A DNA stretch of 55,669 nucleotides from an uncultured Clostridia bacterium (GCA_944386135.1 CALWZW010000007.1:1-55669); one strand, 5' to 3'. Shown: positions 34,291 to 44,363, counted from the first letter of the stretch. The notes: a model not told the origin generated them from the letters alone. Program-made: numbers and translations.

Positions 34291-35220
34291 TTATGCTTTA
34301 CCAGTTGAGCCAAATACATCTCTCATTTTGTGTTTAACTGTTTCTTTTATTTTTTCTCTTGCTGGTGTTAAATATTTTCTAGGGTCAAATACTTCTGGAT
34401 TCTCTGCAAATACTTTTCTTATCTCGGCTGTCATTGCAAGTCTTAAGTCTGTATCTACGTTTATTTTTGATACACCTTTTAAACTTGCTTCATGTAACAT
34501 TTCATCTGGAACACCTTTTGCTCCTGGAATATTACCACCATATTTATTGCATGTTTCAACAAGTTCTGGTATTACTGTTGAAGCTCCATGTAATACTATT
34601 GGAGTATTTGGTAATTTTTCTTTTACCTTTTGTAATATATCAAATCTAAGTTTTGCTTCTCCTTTGAATTTGTATGCTCCATGGCTTGTTCCTATTGCTA
34701 TTGCAAGAGAATCACATCCTGTTCTATCTACAAACTCTTTCGCTTGTTCTGGATCTGTATACATTGCATCTGATGAGGCAACGTTTACATCATCTTCTAT
34801 TCCAGCAAGTTTTCCAAGTTCTGCTTCTACTACAACTCCTCTTTCATGTGCATAATCTACAACTTTTTTTGTTAATGCAACATTTTCTTCAAAATCATAT
34901 TTTGAACCGTCTATCATAACAGATGTAAATCCAGCATCAATACACATTTTACATGTTTCGAAATCTGGTCCATGGTCTAAATGTATCGCTATCGGTACAT
35001 CTGTTTCTTCAGTTGCTGCCTCTATCATTTTCATTAAATAATTTATTCTAGCATATTTTATTGCACTTGAAGATGCTTGTAAAATTACCGGAGAATTCTC
35101 CTCCTTAGCCGCATCTACTATTCCTTGTATTATTTCCATATTGTTAACATTAAATGCTCCAATTGCAAAATGTTCTTTCATTGATTTTTCGAACATTTCC
35201 TTTGTAGTTACTAATCCCAT
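34291..35220 (-). CDS. fba: Class II fructose-bisphosphate aldolase
   Basis: Splits fructose 1,6-bisphosphate into two triose phosphates in glycolysis. The 309-residue zinc enzyme has HLDHGPDFETCKMCIDAGF with the zinc/catalytic His-Asp (about residues 79-86), GFTSVMIDGSKYDFEENV, a GTSHGAYKF metal and phosphate motif, and LHGASTVIPELV. I chose ATG 35220 because AAGGAGGAAA stands just upstream and the protein then starts MGLVTTKEMF; a longer frame to 35268 lacks support. It is transcribed alone between palindromic repeats. Confidence 0.96.
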   Translation of the reverse strand: MGLVTTKEMFEKSMKEHFAIGAFNVNNMEIIQGIVDAAKEENSPVILQASSSAIKYARINYLMKMIEAATEETDVPIAIHLDHGPDFETCKMCIDAGFTSVMIDGSKYDFEENVALTKKVVDYAHERGVVVEAELGKLAGIEDDVNVASSDAMYTDPEQAKEFVDRTGCDSLAIAIGTSHGAYKFKGEAKLRFDILQKVKEKLPNTPIVLHGASTVIPELVETCNKYGGNIPGAKGVPDEMLHEASLKGVSKINVDTDLRLAMTAEIRKVFAENPEVFDPRKYLTPAREKIKETVKHKMRDVFGSTGKA

Positions 35221-35317
35221 TATTTTTTCCTCCTTATTTTTAACTTTGACAATAAATATTATTATCAAAATCAGTAATTTAAAATAAGAATTAGTATAGC
35301 TATACCAATCTTATTTT

Positions 35318-35444
35318 AAATTTTGACAAGAATTATTATTTGGCTAGGCGGACAAATTAGAAATCAATGAGGCGTGCTTTTTGCACGTTGATTTGATTTC
35401 TAATGCAGTCCAACAACGCCAGATGATGATTATTGTCAAAATTT
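35318..35444. repeat. Nested palindromic repeat, GGCTAGGC/AACAACGCC family
   Basis: From outside in: AAATTTTGACAAGAATTATTA pairs with the matching region at 35422-35444 (given here as one arm), then TGGCTAGGC opposite AACAACGCCA, then TTAGAAATCAA opposite TTGATTTCTAA, with the tip CGTGCTTTTTGCACG. The terminal and tip motifs recur in the opposite orientation at 45154-45329, while the outer arms differ between copies. It overlaps the stop of the deacetylase gene. Confidence 0.8.
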
Positions 35445-36370
35445 TAGTACATTATATCATAAAAATTCTTAAATTCATACCCCTCATCTCTTAAATATGA
35501 AATTATTTCTGGTAATGTATCTGCTGTTAGTTGTTTACTTCCTGTATCATGCATTAATACAACTATTTTATTCTTTCCACTTGCTGTTGATTTTAAATCA
35601 TTGACAATGCTTTCGGCTGTTGGATGTCCTACTGCATCATTTGTAAGAGCATTCCAATTTATATATGCAATATTATTTTCCTCTAATAATTTTATTGCTT
35701 CCTTTTTTACGTCTAAATATTTGCCTGTGCTTCCTCCTGGAAATCTAAATAAATGACTTGAATATCCGTCATTTCCAATCGCTTGTCTTATTAATGTTTC
35801 TGTATGATTATATTCATCAAGTACAGCATTTGGAGATGAATACACTGATTTATATTCATGTGAATATCCATGATTTGCTATATAATGTCCTGCTTCATAT
35901 TCCTGTTTTACAAGCTCTGGATATAATTCTACCCTACTTCCTAATACGAAAAAAGTTGCTCTTATTCCTTCATCTTTTAATATTTGTAAAATCTGTGGTG
36001 TAATATTAGAAGATGGTCCATCATCAAATGTAAGATATGCTATTTTTTCCACATTTCCTTCTTTATATATCTTGTCCATTCGATATTTTGCATCTTCTGA
36101 ATACACTGGATTAGCTGGAATTGTAGTTTCTTCTTGAACCTCTTGTATTTCTTCTGCTTTTCCGTTTTCTTCTTCATTTTCTTCTGGAACCTCTTCCATT
36201 TGTGAAAAATATTCTTCGAGTAATTTTTCATTGTATCTTTCAGCTACCCAAATTCCAGCAATTGATGCTGCTACTATAACAGTCAATACCAAAGTTCCGA
36301 AAATTAACATTTTATTTATAAATTCTCTTTTTATTACTTTTGCATCTATTAATTCCTTTTTCTCCCCCAC
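35444..36370 (-). CDS. Membrane-anchored polysaccharide deacetylase
   Basis: Removes N-acetyl groups from peptidoglycan or another wall polysaccharide. The 308-residue protein has a membrane anchor (about residues 19-45), an acidic linker, and a NodB domain with YLTFDDGPSSNITPQ (catalytic Asp and metal Asp), IANHGYSHEYK (metal His pair), LFRFPGGSTGKYL and VVLMHDTGSKQLT. GTG 36370 is preceded by AAGGTGA at about 36378-36384. All catalytic residues are present. It is upstream of a repeat element and likely monocistronic. Confidence 0.92.
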   Translation of the reverse strand: MGEKKELIDAKVIKREFINKMLIFGTLVLTVIVAASIAGIWVAERYNEKLLEEYFSQMEEVPEENEEENGKAEEIQEVQEETTIPANPVYSEDAKYRMDKIYKEGNVEKIAYLTFDDGPSSNITPQILQILKDEGIRATFFVLGSRVELYPELVKQEYEAGHYIANHGYSHEYKSVYSSPNAVLDEYNHTETLIRQAIGNDGYSSHLFRFPGGSTGKYLDVKKEAIKLLEENNIAYINWNALTNDAVGHPTAESIVNDLKSTASGKNKIVVLMHDTGSKQLTADTLPEIISYLRDEGYEFKNFYDIMY

Positions 36371-36440
36371 TTATTGTCACCTTATCTCTTTATACTGATT
36401 TTTAGGTTTGAAAATAAATTTATAGCATTATTTTCAAACA

Positions 36441-39140
36441 TTATTCTTCATCTTTTAATGTATTTATTTTAAATAATTTTAATAGTTCTACTATTACTAA
36501 TGGCGATATTACAAGTAGAATTGTTTCTATAACATTTGCCTCTGGAAGTATTGCTATTCCAAAAATATCTCTTAATGCAGGAACAAATAATATTGTTAAT
36601 ACCAAAGCTGCTGCTATAAGTATTGCAATTATTAGTTGCTTATTGCTAAATATTCCTGTTTTAAATACAGATTCTTTGTTGTTCCTTACATTAAATACAT
36701 GTACAAGTTCTGAGAATGCAAGTACAACAAATGACATTGTTTGTGCTATTTTTATTCTTTCTGCGTCAGGTAATCCTTCACTTGATGCAAGTCCAACTAT
36801 GAATGCTAAAAGTGTAATTATTCCTATCATTGCTCCTTGATATAATACTCTAAATACCATTCCTCCTCTAAAAATACCTTTGGAGTTATCTCTTGGTTTT
36901 CTGTTCATTATATTTTTATCAGGTGGATCAACTGCAAGAGCTAATGCTGGAAGTGAATCTGTAACTAAGTTTATCCATAATATGTGTATGGCGAGAAGTG
37001 GTGTTATTGCATTTATATCTGATATGTTAAACCATTCTCCAAGTGTTGGTGCAAGTAATATTGCTAGAAGTAATACTACTATTTCACCTATATTGCTTGA
37101 TAAAAGGAATTGAATTACTTTTAAAATATTATCATAAATTCTTCTTCCTTCTTCTACAGCTGTTACAATACTTGCAAAATTATCATCTGTTAGTATAACA
37201 TCTGCCGCTTCTTTGGCAACATCTGTGCCAACTTTACCCATTGCACATCCTATATCTGAAGTTTTAAGAGCTGGTGCATCATTTACACCGTCACCAGTCA
37301 TTGCAACTATTTCTCCATTATTCTTCCAAGCTTTTACTATTCTTACTTTATGTTCTGGAGAAACCCTTGCATATACACTATATTTTCTTATGTTCTTTGT
37401 AAGGTCTTCATCTGATATTTTTTCTAGTTCTTGTCCTGTTAAAGCTTCATCATCATTTTCTAATATTCCAAGTTCTTTTGCTATGGCTATTGCTGTAATC
37501 TTATGGTCTCCTGTAATCATTACAGTTTTTATTCCTGCACTTTTACATTTTTGAACTGCGACTTTTACCTCTGGTCTTGGTGGATCAATCATTCCACACA
37601 TTCCTAGAAATATTAAATCATTTTCTATGTTTTTCATTTCTTCATCAGTTGGTTCATGATCTATAACTTTATAGGCACAAGCTAAAACTCTTAATGCTGA
37701 TTTTGCCATTTCCTCATTATTTATATATATATCTTTTTTATAATCTTCTAAATTATCTTTTACTCCTTCTGCTGTTTCGTAAGAAATACATCTAGCAAGA
37801 AGTTCATCTACTCCACCTTTTGTATATACTACATATTTTCCGTTAACATTATTTACAGTTGTCATTAACTTTCTATCAGAATCAAATGGAACTTCTTTTA
37901 CTCTTGGGTTTGATTTTAATATTTCTTTTTCAAAATTTAGTTTAAATCCCATATCTACTAATGCTGTTTCTGTTGGATCTCCTGTAAGTTCTCCATTTGC
38001 TCCTATTTTTGTATCATTACAAAGCATATTTGCATAAACTATTTTTTCAAGTAAACTATTTTTTTCTACATCTTCAAGATTATATATTTTTGAATTATAA
38101 AATAATTTTTGTACTGTCATTTTATTTTGTGTAAGTGTTCCTGTCTTGTCTGAGCAGATAACTGTTGCTGAACCTAATGTTTCAACAGCTGGAAGTTTTT
38201 TTACTATTGCATTTTTCTTTACCATTCTTTGCATTCCTATTGCAAGAACGATTGTAGATACTGCTGCAAGTCCCTCAGGTATTGCTGCAACTGCAAGACT
38301 TACTGCTGTCATGAACATATCTACTAATTCTTTTCCTTCTGCGATACCTATTAAAAATATAACAGCACATATTATTAGGCACACTATTCCGAGTGTTTTT
38401 CCTAAATCATTTAATCTTTTTTGAAGTGGAGTTTCTTTTTCTTCTACTTCGTTTAGCATTCCGGCAATTTTTCCAACTTCTGTATTCATTCCAATTGCTG
38501 TTACTATTCCTTTTCCTCTTCCATATGTTACCATACTAGAAGAAAATGCCATATTTTTTCTATCTCCTAGGCTTGTCTCATTATCCGTTATAACGTCAGT
38601 TGTTTTTTCTATTGGAACAGACTCCCCTGTTAATGCTGATTCTTGTATTTTTAAATTTATTGCTTCTGTTAGTCTTATATCTGCAGGTACATAATCTCCT
38701 GTTTCAAGTACTACTATATCTCCTGGTAACAATTCTCTTGCTGGTATGACTTGTAGTTCTCCATTTCTTATAACTTTCGATGCATGTGCACTTAATTTTT
38801 GTAATGCTTCTAAAGATTTTTCTGCTTTGTTTTCTTGTACTAATCCTATTATTGCATTTACTATTACTACAACCATGATAATTATAGAATCAGTAAATCC
38901 TTCTCCTTCTTTAACTCCAACAAAAGCTGATACAATCGCGGCTATTATTAAAATTATTATCATAAAGTCTTTAAATTGTTTTAAAAATTTTACTAGAAGA
39001 CTTTCTTTTTTCTTAGCTTCTAATTCGTTAAATCCATATTTTTTACGCTTCTCTTCTGTTTCTTCTTTGTTTAGACCGTTTTCAATATCTGTTTCAAGTT
39101 CTTTTTGTACTTCATCAACTTTTTTATTAAAATAGTCCAT
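36441..39140 (-). CDS. P-type Ca2+-transporting ATPase
   Basis: An 899-residue P-IIA type ATPase that exports calcium. It has the N-terminal cation ATPase domain, the TGESVPIEK actuator loop (about residues 170-178), the ion site AAIPEGLAA, the phosphorylation site CSDKTGTLTQNK (Asp about 331), the nucleotide site YTKGGVDELL, the hinge MTGDGVNDAPAL, and the C-terminal helices with HILWINLVTDSLPALALA. The PEGL and NLVTD motifs fit calcium pumps of the SERCA/PMR1 sort. No in-frame CGG, though several occur out of frame. Confidence 0.95.
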   Translation of the reverse strand: MDYFNKKVDEVQKELETDIENGLNKEETEEKRKKYGFNELEAKKKESLLVKFLKQFKDFMIIILIIAAIVSAFVGVKEGEGFTDSIIIMVVVIVNAIIGLVQENKAEKSLEALQKLSAHASKVIRNGELQVIPARELLPGDIVVLETGDYVPADIRLTEAINLKIQESALTGESVPIEKTTDVITDNETSLGDRKNMAFSSSMVTYGRGKGIVTAIGMNTEVGKIAGMLNEVEEKETPLQKRLNDLGKTLGIVCLIICAVIFLIGIAEGKELVDMFMTAVSLAVAAIPEGLAAVSTIVLAIGMQRMVKKNAIVKKLPAVETLGSATVICSDKTGTLTQNKMTVQKLFYNSKIYNLEDVEKNSLLEKIVYANMLCNDTKIGANGELTGDPTETALVDMGFKLNFEKEILKSNPRVKEVPFDSDRKLMTTVNNVNGKYVVYTKGGVDELLARCISYETAEGVKDNLEDYKKDIYINNEEMAKSALRVLACAYKVIDHEPTDEEMKNIENDLIFLGMCGMIDPPRPEVKVAVQKCKSAGIKTVMITGDHKITAIAIAKELGILENDDEALTGQELEKISDEDLTKNIRKYSVYARVSPEHKVRIVKAWKNNGEIVAMTGDGVNDAPALKTSDIGCAMGKVGTDVAKEAADVILTDDNFASIVTAVEEGRRIYDNILKVIQFLLSSNIGEIVVLLLAILLAPTLGEWFNISDINAITPLLAIHILWINLVTDSLPALALAVDPPDKNIMNRKPRDNSKGIFRGGMVFRVLYQGAMIGIITLLAFIVGLASSEGLPDAERIKIAQTMSFVVLAFSELVHVFNVRNNKESVFKTGIFSNKQLIIAILIAAALVLTILFVPALRDIFGIAILPEANVIETILLVISPLVIVELLKLFKINTLKDEE

Positions 39141-39216
39141 ATCAATTTTTCCTTTCTTGTAAATTTTATATCTATATATTTTAACATAAAGGTATATTTA
39201 TATCAATAAAATTTAT

Positions 39217-39582
39217 CTATTTTTCAGTTTTGTCTATCATGTCAATAATCTCCTTGCATTCTTTCCATGTAGACACAGCAACATAGTCGTTTTCCCTTTT
39301 AAATTTCTTTAATACATTGAAAGTATTATCCTTTGAAGAAAGATCTGTTAAAATAACTTTTTTTATCTCATCTTCTTTGCCATACATTATTTTAAATAAT
39401 ATTGAACGGAGAATTCCTTCTAGCCTTCCTTCTTGATTTTTGGTTGCAATTATTATGTATATTCCGTCTTCACTTAAGTTTGTATATTCCATTATATAGT
39501 AAACCGTTTTTATTATTTCGATTATTCCATATATTGCAAGTATATAGACTAATGTATTAAGTATAAAATCTAGCATTTTCAA
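39217..39582 (-). CDS. Small membrane protein with glycosyltransferase-like segment
   Basis: A 121-residue protein with one N-terminal helix (FILNTLVYILAIYGIIEII) and a cytoplasmic part reading IYIIIATKNQEGRLEGILRS and KKVILTDLSSKDNTFNVLKK. This looks like the first beta-strands of a GT-A glycosyltransferase, but the catalytic part is missing, so it is a truncated or specialised member. Similar stand-alone proteins occur in Clostridia. The role is unknown. Confidence 0.65.
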   Translation of the reverse strand: MKMLDFILNTLVYILAIYGIIEIIKTVYYIMEYTNLSEDGIYIIIATKNQEGRLEGILRSILFKIMYGKEDEIKKVILTDLSSKDNTFNVLKKFKRENDYVAVSTWKECKEIIDMIDKTEK

Positions 39583-39628
39583 CCTTCACCTCATACATTA
39601 GTCTATGCCCTTTATTATGTGATTGTGA

Positions 39629-39769
39629 TTACATTATTCCCATTTTCTTTGCAACTTGCTTTCCTTTTTTCATTATATTTTTTTTAGTTCTGTTTGTGCT
39701 CTCCATGTACATCATTGCTATACCTGCTGAAACCATAGTTCCAATTAACATACCTTTTACAAATTTCAT
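39629..39769 (-). CDS. Small membrane-associated protein
   Basis: A 46-residue protein, MKFVKGMLIGTMVSAGIAMM as a membrane helix, then a basic tail with KKNIMKKGKQVAKKMGIM. AAGGAAGGAATTAAGT upstream of ATG 39769 is a good ribosome binding site. It resembles the short YtxH-like proteins common in Clostridia. No function is known. Confidence 0.65.
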   Translation of the reverse strand: MKFVKGMLIGTMVSAGIAMMYMESTNRTKKNIMKKGKQVAKKMGIM

Positions 39770-39867
39770 ACTTAATTCCTTCCTTTCTTTAATAATTGAA
39801 TAAAATTATTCCTGTCCTATAAAATATAGTCAATATTATTATTACTTTTTTGGTTAATTATATACTT

Positions 39868-40236
39868 TTATTTTTTCTTTTCTTTTTTAAAAAATAAAGA
39901 ATATATTTGAAGTATAGCTATACATAATAGAAATATTCCAAAATAAAGTTTTAGTCTTTTTGTGTCTAGATTTATCGATATGTTTGCTCCAATTATTGCT
40001 CCGATTATTCCAAATCCTGAAACTATTAATCCTGTTTTCCATTTTATTAATTTTTGTTTTATATTTATTGCAATAGATACTATTGAAGTTGGTATAAAAA
40101 ATATAAGGTTTGCTCCTTGTGCTACGTGTTGTTCTTTTCCTAGAAATAGAGATAGGCATAAGATTAATATTGTTCCTCCTCCCATGCCCATTCCGCTTAC
40201 TATTCCTGAAATAGCTCCAATTAATATATTTGTCAT
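39868..40236 (-). CDS. Half-size TSUP (TauE/SafE) family permease, second subunit
   Basis: A 122-residue membrane protein with about four helices. It has the family glycine motif GIVSGMGMGGGTILILCLSL near the start and GIIGAIIGANIS later. Full TauE/SafE exporters have two such halves in one chain of about 250 residues; here they are separate genes. The partner is encoded 125 bp upstream on the same strand, the gap being filled by a REP-like palindrome. The pair probably forms a heterodimeric exporter of sulfite or an organic anion. Confidence 0.85.
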   Translation of the reverse strand: MTNILIGAISGIVSGMGMGGGTILILCLSLFLGKEQHVAQGANLIFFIPTSIVSIAINIKQKLIKWKTGLIVSGFGIIGAIIGANISINLDTKRLKLYFGIFLLCIAILQIYSLFFKKEKKK

Positions 40237-40250
40237 TTCTTCTCCTTTTT

Positions 40251-40356
40251 TGTGTCAATGGGGACTCGCCGATAAATGACACAAAATATTAATTTAAAAT
40301 AATTTTATAATTTTTTATACTTTTGTGTCATTTATCGGTGAGTCCCCATTGACACA
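40251..40356. repeat. REP-like palindromic element between two half-size permease genes
   Basis: Bases 40251-40286 pair with 40321-40356 with one mismatch around an AT-rich loop. The arm holds CAATGGGGACTCGCCGATAA, a diverged form of the GGGGAC core. It stands inside a probable operon. Confidence 0.8.
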
Positions 40357-40360
40357 GGTT

Positions 40361-40732
40361 TTAGCTCACTCCTTGTATGATAAGTCTTATACTTACATAA
40401 ATTAAAAATCCTGTAAAGAAAATTCTTAAATACCTATCTGGTAGTTTTTTTAAAAGTTTTGCTCCAATAAATCCTCCTATTATTCCTCCGACAGCACAAA
40501 GAACTCCTGTTTCTATTTCTATATATGAAGAGTTAAAATAGAAAAATGAACTTACACACACCATTGGCAATATACAAAATATTGAAGTTGCTCTTGATTC
40601 TTTTTCTCCTAATTTTAAAAGAAAAGTAAATGCTGGAACAAGTATCATTCCGCCTCCTGATCCAAAGAGTCCTGTTACTGTTCCAGCAAATAGTCCGATT
40701 ATAATCTTTTTTAAAAATTTCATATACACCAC
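40361..40732 (-). CDS. Half-size TSUP (TauE/SafE) family permease, first subunit
   Basis: A 123-residue membrane protein with about four helices and the TSUP motif GLFAGTVTGLFGSGGGMILV (about residues 13-32) and VGGIIGGFIGAKLLKKLPDR. Same design as the downstream gene, with different sequence, so the two are ancient halves rather than a recent duplication. It follows a 66-residue protein gene by 22 bp and may be cotranscribed with it. The substrate is not identifiable. Confidence 0.85.
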   Translation of the reverse strand: MVYMKFLKKIIIGLFAGTVTGLFGSGGGMILVPAFTFLLKLGEKESRATSIFCILPMVCVSSFFYFNSSYIEIETGVLCAVGGIIGGFIGAKLLKKLPDRYLRIFFTGFLIYVSIRLIIQGVS

Positions 40733-40754
40733 TTTTAATAAATATTTACATATA

Positions 40755-40955
40755 TTATTTATTATTTTTGGTTTTTTTATTCCTATTTATTTCCTCTGTT
40801 GCAATTTCTGTTAAAATTTGATCACATCTTAGCATTTTACCAATTATCTCTGATCTCAATTCTTCATCTTGAACATTATCGACTTTATCTAAAAATGCTT
40901 GCATAGCATTCAAATATCTTTTATTCCTTTCCTTCCATTCTGTCTTTACTTCCAT
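40755..40955 (-). CDS. Small helical hypothetical protein
   Basis: A 66-residue charged protein, probably alpha-helical, with KYLNAMQAFLDKVD-like content (RYLNAMQAFLDKVDNVQ) and a basic end. I do not recognise it. ATG 40955 is preferred because GGAGG is at 40961-40965; a longer frame starting at TTG 40967 would overlap that site. It is upstream of the half-size permease pair on the same strand. Confidence 0.55.
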   Translation of the reverse strand: MEVKTEWKERNKRYLNAMQAFLDKVDNVQDEELRSEIIGKMLRCDQILTEIATEEINRNKKTKNNK

Positions 40956-41129
40956 GTTAACCTCCAACTCTATAATTAAATTATGTTTACTTAAAGATGT
41001 AATTTTGTTACCTCTGACGTTATATTTTAACTATCTTCTGTAATTTTAATACATAAAATGATAAAATACAACAAATAAATAAATTTTTCGGCAAAATATT
41101 TATATTCAAAATATGAAATGGAGGCTACT

Positions 41130-41351
41130 ATGATTAGAATTAAACTTTCTGATTTACTTGGAAAACATAAGATGAATCAAAAAACTTTATCGAGACTTAC
41201 AAATATACGTCCTGCGACAATTTCTAAAATGTACTACGAAGAAACAAAACGTATAGATATTAGCCAAATCGACAGCATTTGTAAAGCATTAGATTGTGAA
41301 GTTTCAGAATTATTTGAATATATACCAGACAATCACAATAGCAAACCATAA
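41130..41351 (+). CDS. Cro/C1-type HTH regulator (HTH_26-like)
   Basis: A 73-residue single-domain regulator: IRIKLSDLLGKHKMNQKTLS, then LTNIRPATISKMYYEETKRI and ICKALDCEVSELFEYIPD. The second half is a good match to short Cro/C1-type HTH_26 proteins. ATG 41130 is preferred: GGAGG at 41120-41124 overlaps an upstream ATG that would add four residues. Stand-alone gene convergent with gatB, ending in a shared terminator. Not linked to the repeat cassette of the other two XRE genes. Confidence 0.85.
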   Translation: MIRIKLSDLLGKHKMNQKTLSRLTNIRPATISKMYYEETKRIDISQIDSICKALDCEVSELFEYIPDNHNSKP

Positions 41352-41369
41352 ACTTAAATTAAGTTAATT

Positions 41370-41412
41370 AAAAATGCACTTAAGAATTTTTCGTCTTCTT
41401 AAGTGCATTTTT
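41370..41412. terminator. Bidirectional terminator
   Basis: AAAATGCACTTAAGAA pairs with TTCTTAAGTGCATTTT between the HTH gene and gatB. Confidence 0.88.
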
Positions 41413-41418
41413 ATTCCT

Positions 41419-42855
41419 CTATTTTAAAGCATCTTTAAACATTTTATTTAGCATTTGAGGATTTGCTTTTCCTTTTGTTTCTTTCATTGCTTGTCCAACT
41501 AAAAATCCTAAAGCTTTTTCTTTTCCGCTTTTAAAGTCTTGTACTGACTGAGGATTTGCATCTATAATCTTTTGTACGATGGCTTTTATTGCTCCTTCAT
41601 CTGATATCTGAACCCAGCCATTGTCCTTTATAATTTTACTTGGCTTCTCAGGATTTTCGAACATTTTATCAAGTACATCTTTTGCTATTTTACTGCTTAT
41701 TGTTCCTTTTTCAATAAGCTCAATTAATTCTGCTAATTCTTCTGGTTTAAATGGAATTTCATCTGGTTCCATTTCTTTTTCATTTAAAATTCTTGCTACA
41801 TCTGACATTAACCAGTTGCAAACTGCTTTTGGATTATTACAAATTTTAATTGCCTCTTCAAAAAAGTCTGATAAATATTTTGAAGCTGTTAATATATTTG
41901 CTCCTTTTTCAGTAAGATGATATTCTTCTAGATATCTTTGTTTTCTATTTTCTGGAAGCTCTGGTAAATTTTTTCTGATATTTTCTATATACTCTTCAGA
42001 AAGTCTTATTGGAACTAAATCTGGCTCTGGAAAATATCTATAATCTTGTGAATCTTCCTTATTTCTCATTGGAAATGTCTTTCCAGATACCTCATCCCAT
42101 CTTAGAGTTTCTTGATAGATTTTTCCTCCATTTTCTACAACTTCTATTTGTCTTCCTATTTCGTATTCAATAGCTCTAGTTATAGATTTAAAAGAGTTCA
42201 TGTTTTTCATTTCTGTTCTAGTTCCAAATTCTTTTTGTCCTTTTTTTCTTATTGATACATTTACATCTGCTCTTAATGAGCCTTCTTGCATTTTGCAGTC
42301 TGATACCTCAATATATTCAAGTATTGATTTTAATTTTTTTAAATACTTATCTGCATCTTGAGCAGAACGCATATCAGGCTCAGATACAATCTCAATTAAT
42401 GGAACTCCTGCTCTGTTTAGGTCTACTAAACTTCCTCTTCCATAATCGTCATGATTTAATTTTCCAGCGTCCTCTTCTATATGAATTCTTGTAATTCCTA
42501 TCTTCTTTTTTCCTTCTTCTGTTTCGATTTCTACATATCCTTTTTCACATAATGGTTTATCATATTGTGATATTTGATATGATTTTGGAAGGTCTGGATA
42601 GAAATAATTTTTTCTATCGTTTTTACTGTCTCTTGATATTGTACAATTTGTAGCAAGACCTGCTTTCACTGCATATTCTACAACTTTTTCATTTAGTACT
42701 GGTAACGCTCCTGGCATTGCCATACAAACAGGACAGCAATGTGTATTTGGTTCTCCTCCGAAGTCTGTCGGACAACTACAAAATATTTTTGTTTTTGTTG
42801 ATAACTCTGCATGAACTTCTAGTCCTATGACTGTTTCATAATCCTCTCTTGGCAT
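41419..42855 (-). CDS. gatB: Asp-tRNA(Asn)/Glu-tRNA(Gln) amidotransferase subunit B
   Basis: The GatCAB amidotransferase makes Gln-tRNA or Asn-tRNA by amidating the mischarged tRNA. GatB phosphorylates and binds the tRNA. The 478-residue protein has VIGLEVHAELSTKTKIFCSC, the zinc/cradle residues NTHCCPVCMAMPGALPVLN, YFYPDLPKSYQISQYD, and the C-terminal YqeY-like tail. Last gene of gatC-gatA-gatB, separated from gatA by no bases. Standard length and complete. Confidence 0.97.
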   Translation of the reverse strand: MPREDYETVIGLEVHAELSTKTKIFCSCPTDFGGEPNTHCCPVCMAMPGALPVLNEKVVEYAVKAGLATNCTISRDSKNDRKNYFYPDLPKSYQISQYDKPLCEKGYVEIETEEGKKKIGITRIHIEEDAGKLNHDDYGRGSLVDLNRAGVPLIEIVSEPDMRSAQDADKYLKKLKSILEYIEVSDCKMQEGSLRADVNVSIRKKGQKEFGTRTEMKNMNSFKSITRAIEYEIGRQIEVVENGGKIYQETLRWDEVSGKTFPMRNKEDSQDYRYFPEPDLVPIRLSEEYIENIRKNLPELPENRKQRYLEEYHLTEKGANILTASKYLSDFFEEAIKICNNPKAVCNWLMSDVARILNEKEMEPDEIPFKPEELAELIELIEKGTISSKIAKDVLDKMFENPEKPSKIIKDNGWVQISDEGAIKAIVQKIIDANPQSVQDFKSGKEKALGFLVGQAMKETKGKANPQMLNKMFKDALK

Positions 42856-44337
42856 TTAATTGTTACCTCCTTTAAAGTCTGGTTTATATTTTTCTCTAAA
42901 TTTATATGCTTGTTCAAATGTATATCCTGCATTTAATATTGTTTCTTCATCAAAGGCCTTTCCAATTAATTGCATTCCTATTGGCATTCCACTTTTATCT
43001 ACTCCGCATGGTATTGAAAGTCCTGGTAATCCTGCAATGTTTACTGATACAGTACAAATATCTGCTAAGTACATTTCAAGTGGATTATTTGATTTTTCTC
43101 CTAATTTAAAAGCTGTTGTTGGTGATGTAGGTGTAAGAAGTACATCATATTTACTTAAATTTTTTGCAAATTCATTTTTTACCAATGTTCTAACTTGTTG
43201 TGCTTTTTTATAATAAGCATCATAGTATCCTGATGAAAGCACATAAGTGCCAAGTATAATTCTTCTTTTTACCTCAGCTCCAAATCCTTCACTTCTAGAA
43301 TTTTCATATATTTCTTGTAAATCTGTAAAGTTCTTTGTTCTATATCCATATCTTATGCCGTCAAATCTTCCAAGGTTTGAACTTGCTTCTGCACAAGCTA
43401 TAATATAGTAAGTGGCTAGTGCATATTCTGCAACATCTAATGAAGTTTCCTCTACTATTGCTCCAAGCTCTTTGTATTTTTCTATTGCTTTATTTATACT
43501 TTCTTTTACTTCTTCATTGATTCCTTCTCCAAAGAATTCTTTTGGTACTCCAATTTTTAGTCCATTTACATCATTTTTTAGTGCCTTTGTATAGTCTTTT
43601 TTTGGTATATTTGCAGATGTTGTATCTTTTTCATCATGACCTGCAATAATTGATAATAACATTGCTGCATCCCTTACATCCTTTGTAATTGGTCCTATTT
43701 GGTCAAGTGATGATGCAAAAGCAACTAATCCATATCTTGAAACTAATCCATATGTTGGTTTTAATCCAACAACACCACAAAGTGATGCTGGTTGACGTAT
43801 ACTTCCTCCTGTATCAGAGCCAAGAGCCCAAGGTACCATATTAGCTGCAACAGCAGCTGCAGAACCTCCTGATGAGCCACCAGGTACTTTTCTTAAATCC
43901 CATGGGTTCTTCGTTTTCTTAAAATATGATGTTTCTGTTGAACTTCCCATAGCAAATTCATCCATGTTAAGTTTTCCTAAATCTATCATATTTTCTTCAT
44001 TTATAACTCTATTTACAACTGTTCCATCATAAGGAGATATAAAATTCTCTAGCATTCTTGATGAACATGTAGTCTTTATTCCCTTTGTGCACATATTATC
44101 CTTTATTCCTATTGGAATTCCTGCATATTTTCCTAAATTCTCGTTGTTTTTTAATTTTTCTTCTATTTTCTTTGATTTTTCTATTGCTTCATCAGTTAAA
44201 GTTGTTACAAAACTTTGTACATCTTTTTCTTTTTCATTTATTCTGTCCACATAAGCTTTTGTGATTTCTGTAATTGTAAGTTCTTTTTTGTCAAGCTTTT
44301 CCTTTAATTCATGAACTGTAAGCTCTGTAATATTCAT
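42856..44337 (-). CDS. gatA: Asp-tRNA(Asn)/Glu-tRNA(Gln) amidotransferase subunit A
   Basis: The amidase that frees ammonia from glutamine for GatB. The 493-residue protein has the catalytic Lys in [14 protein letters not shown] (about residues 75-88), the amidase signature [20 protein letters not shown] and the [15 protein letters not shown] loop with the serine nucleophile. All three Ser-Ser-Lys residues are present. It sits 26 bp after gatC and abuts gatB. Confidence 0.97.
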   Translation of the reverse strand: MNITELTVHELKEKLDKKELTITEITKAYVDRINEKEKDVQSFVTTLTDEAIEKSKKIEEKLKNNENLGKYAGIPIGIKDNMCTKGIKTTCSSRMLENFISPYDGTVVNRVINEENMIDLGKLNMDEFAMGSSTETSYFKKTKNPWDLRKVPGGSSGGSAAAVAANMVPWALGSDTGGSIRQPASLCGVVGLKPTYGLVSRYGLVAFASSLDQIGPITKDVRDAAMLLSIIAGHDEKDTTSANIPKKDYTKALKNDVNGLKIGVPKEFFGEGINEEVKESINKAIEKYKELGAIVEETSLDVAEYALATYYIIACAEASSNLGRFDGIRYGYRTKNFTDLQEIYENSRSEGFGAEVKRRIILGTYVLSSGYYDAYYKKAQQVRTLVKNEFAKNLSKYDVLLTPTSPTTAFKLGEKSNNPLEMYLADICTVSVNIAGLPGLSIPCGVDKSGMPIGMQLIGKAFDEETILNAGYTFEQAYKFREKYKPDFKGGNN

Positions 44338-44363
44338 ATTTTTACATTTCCTTTCTTAGCGAA

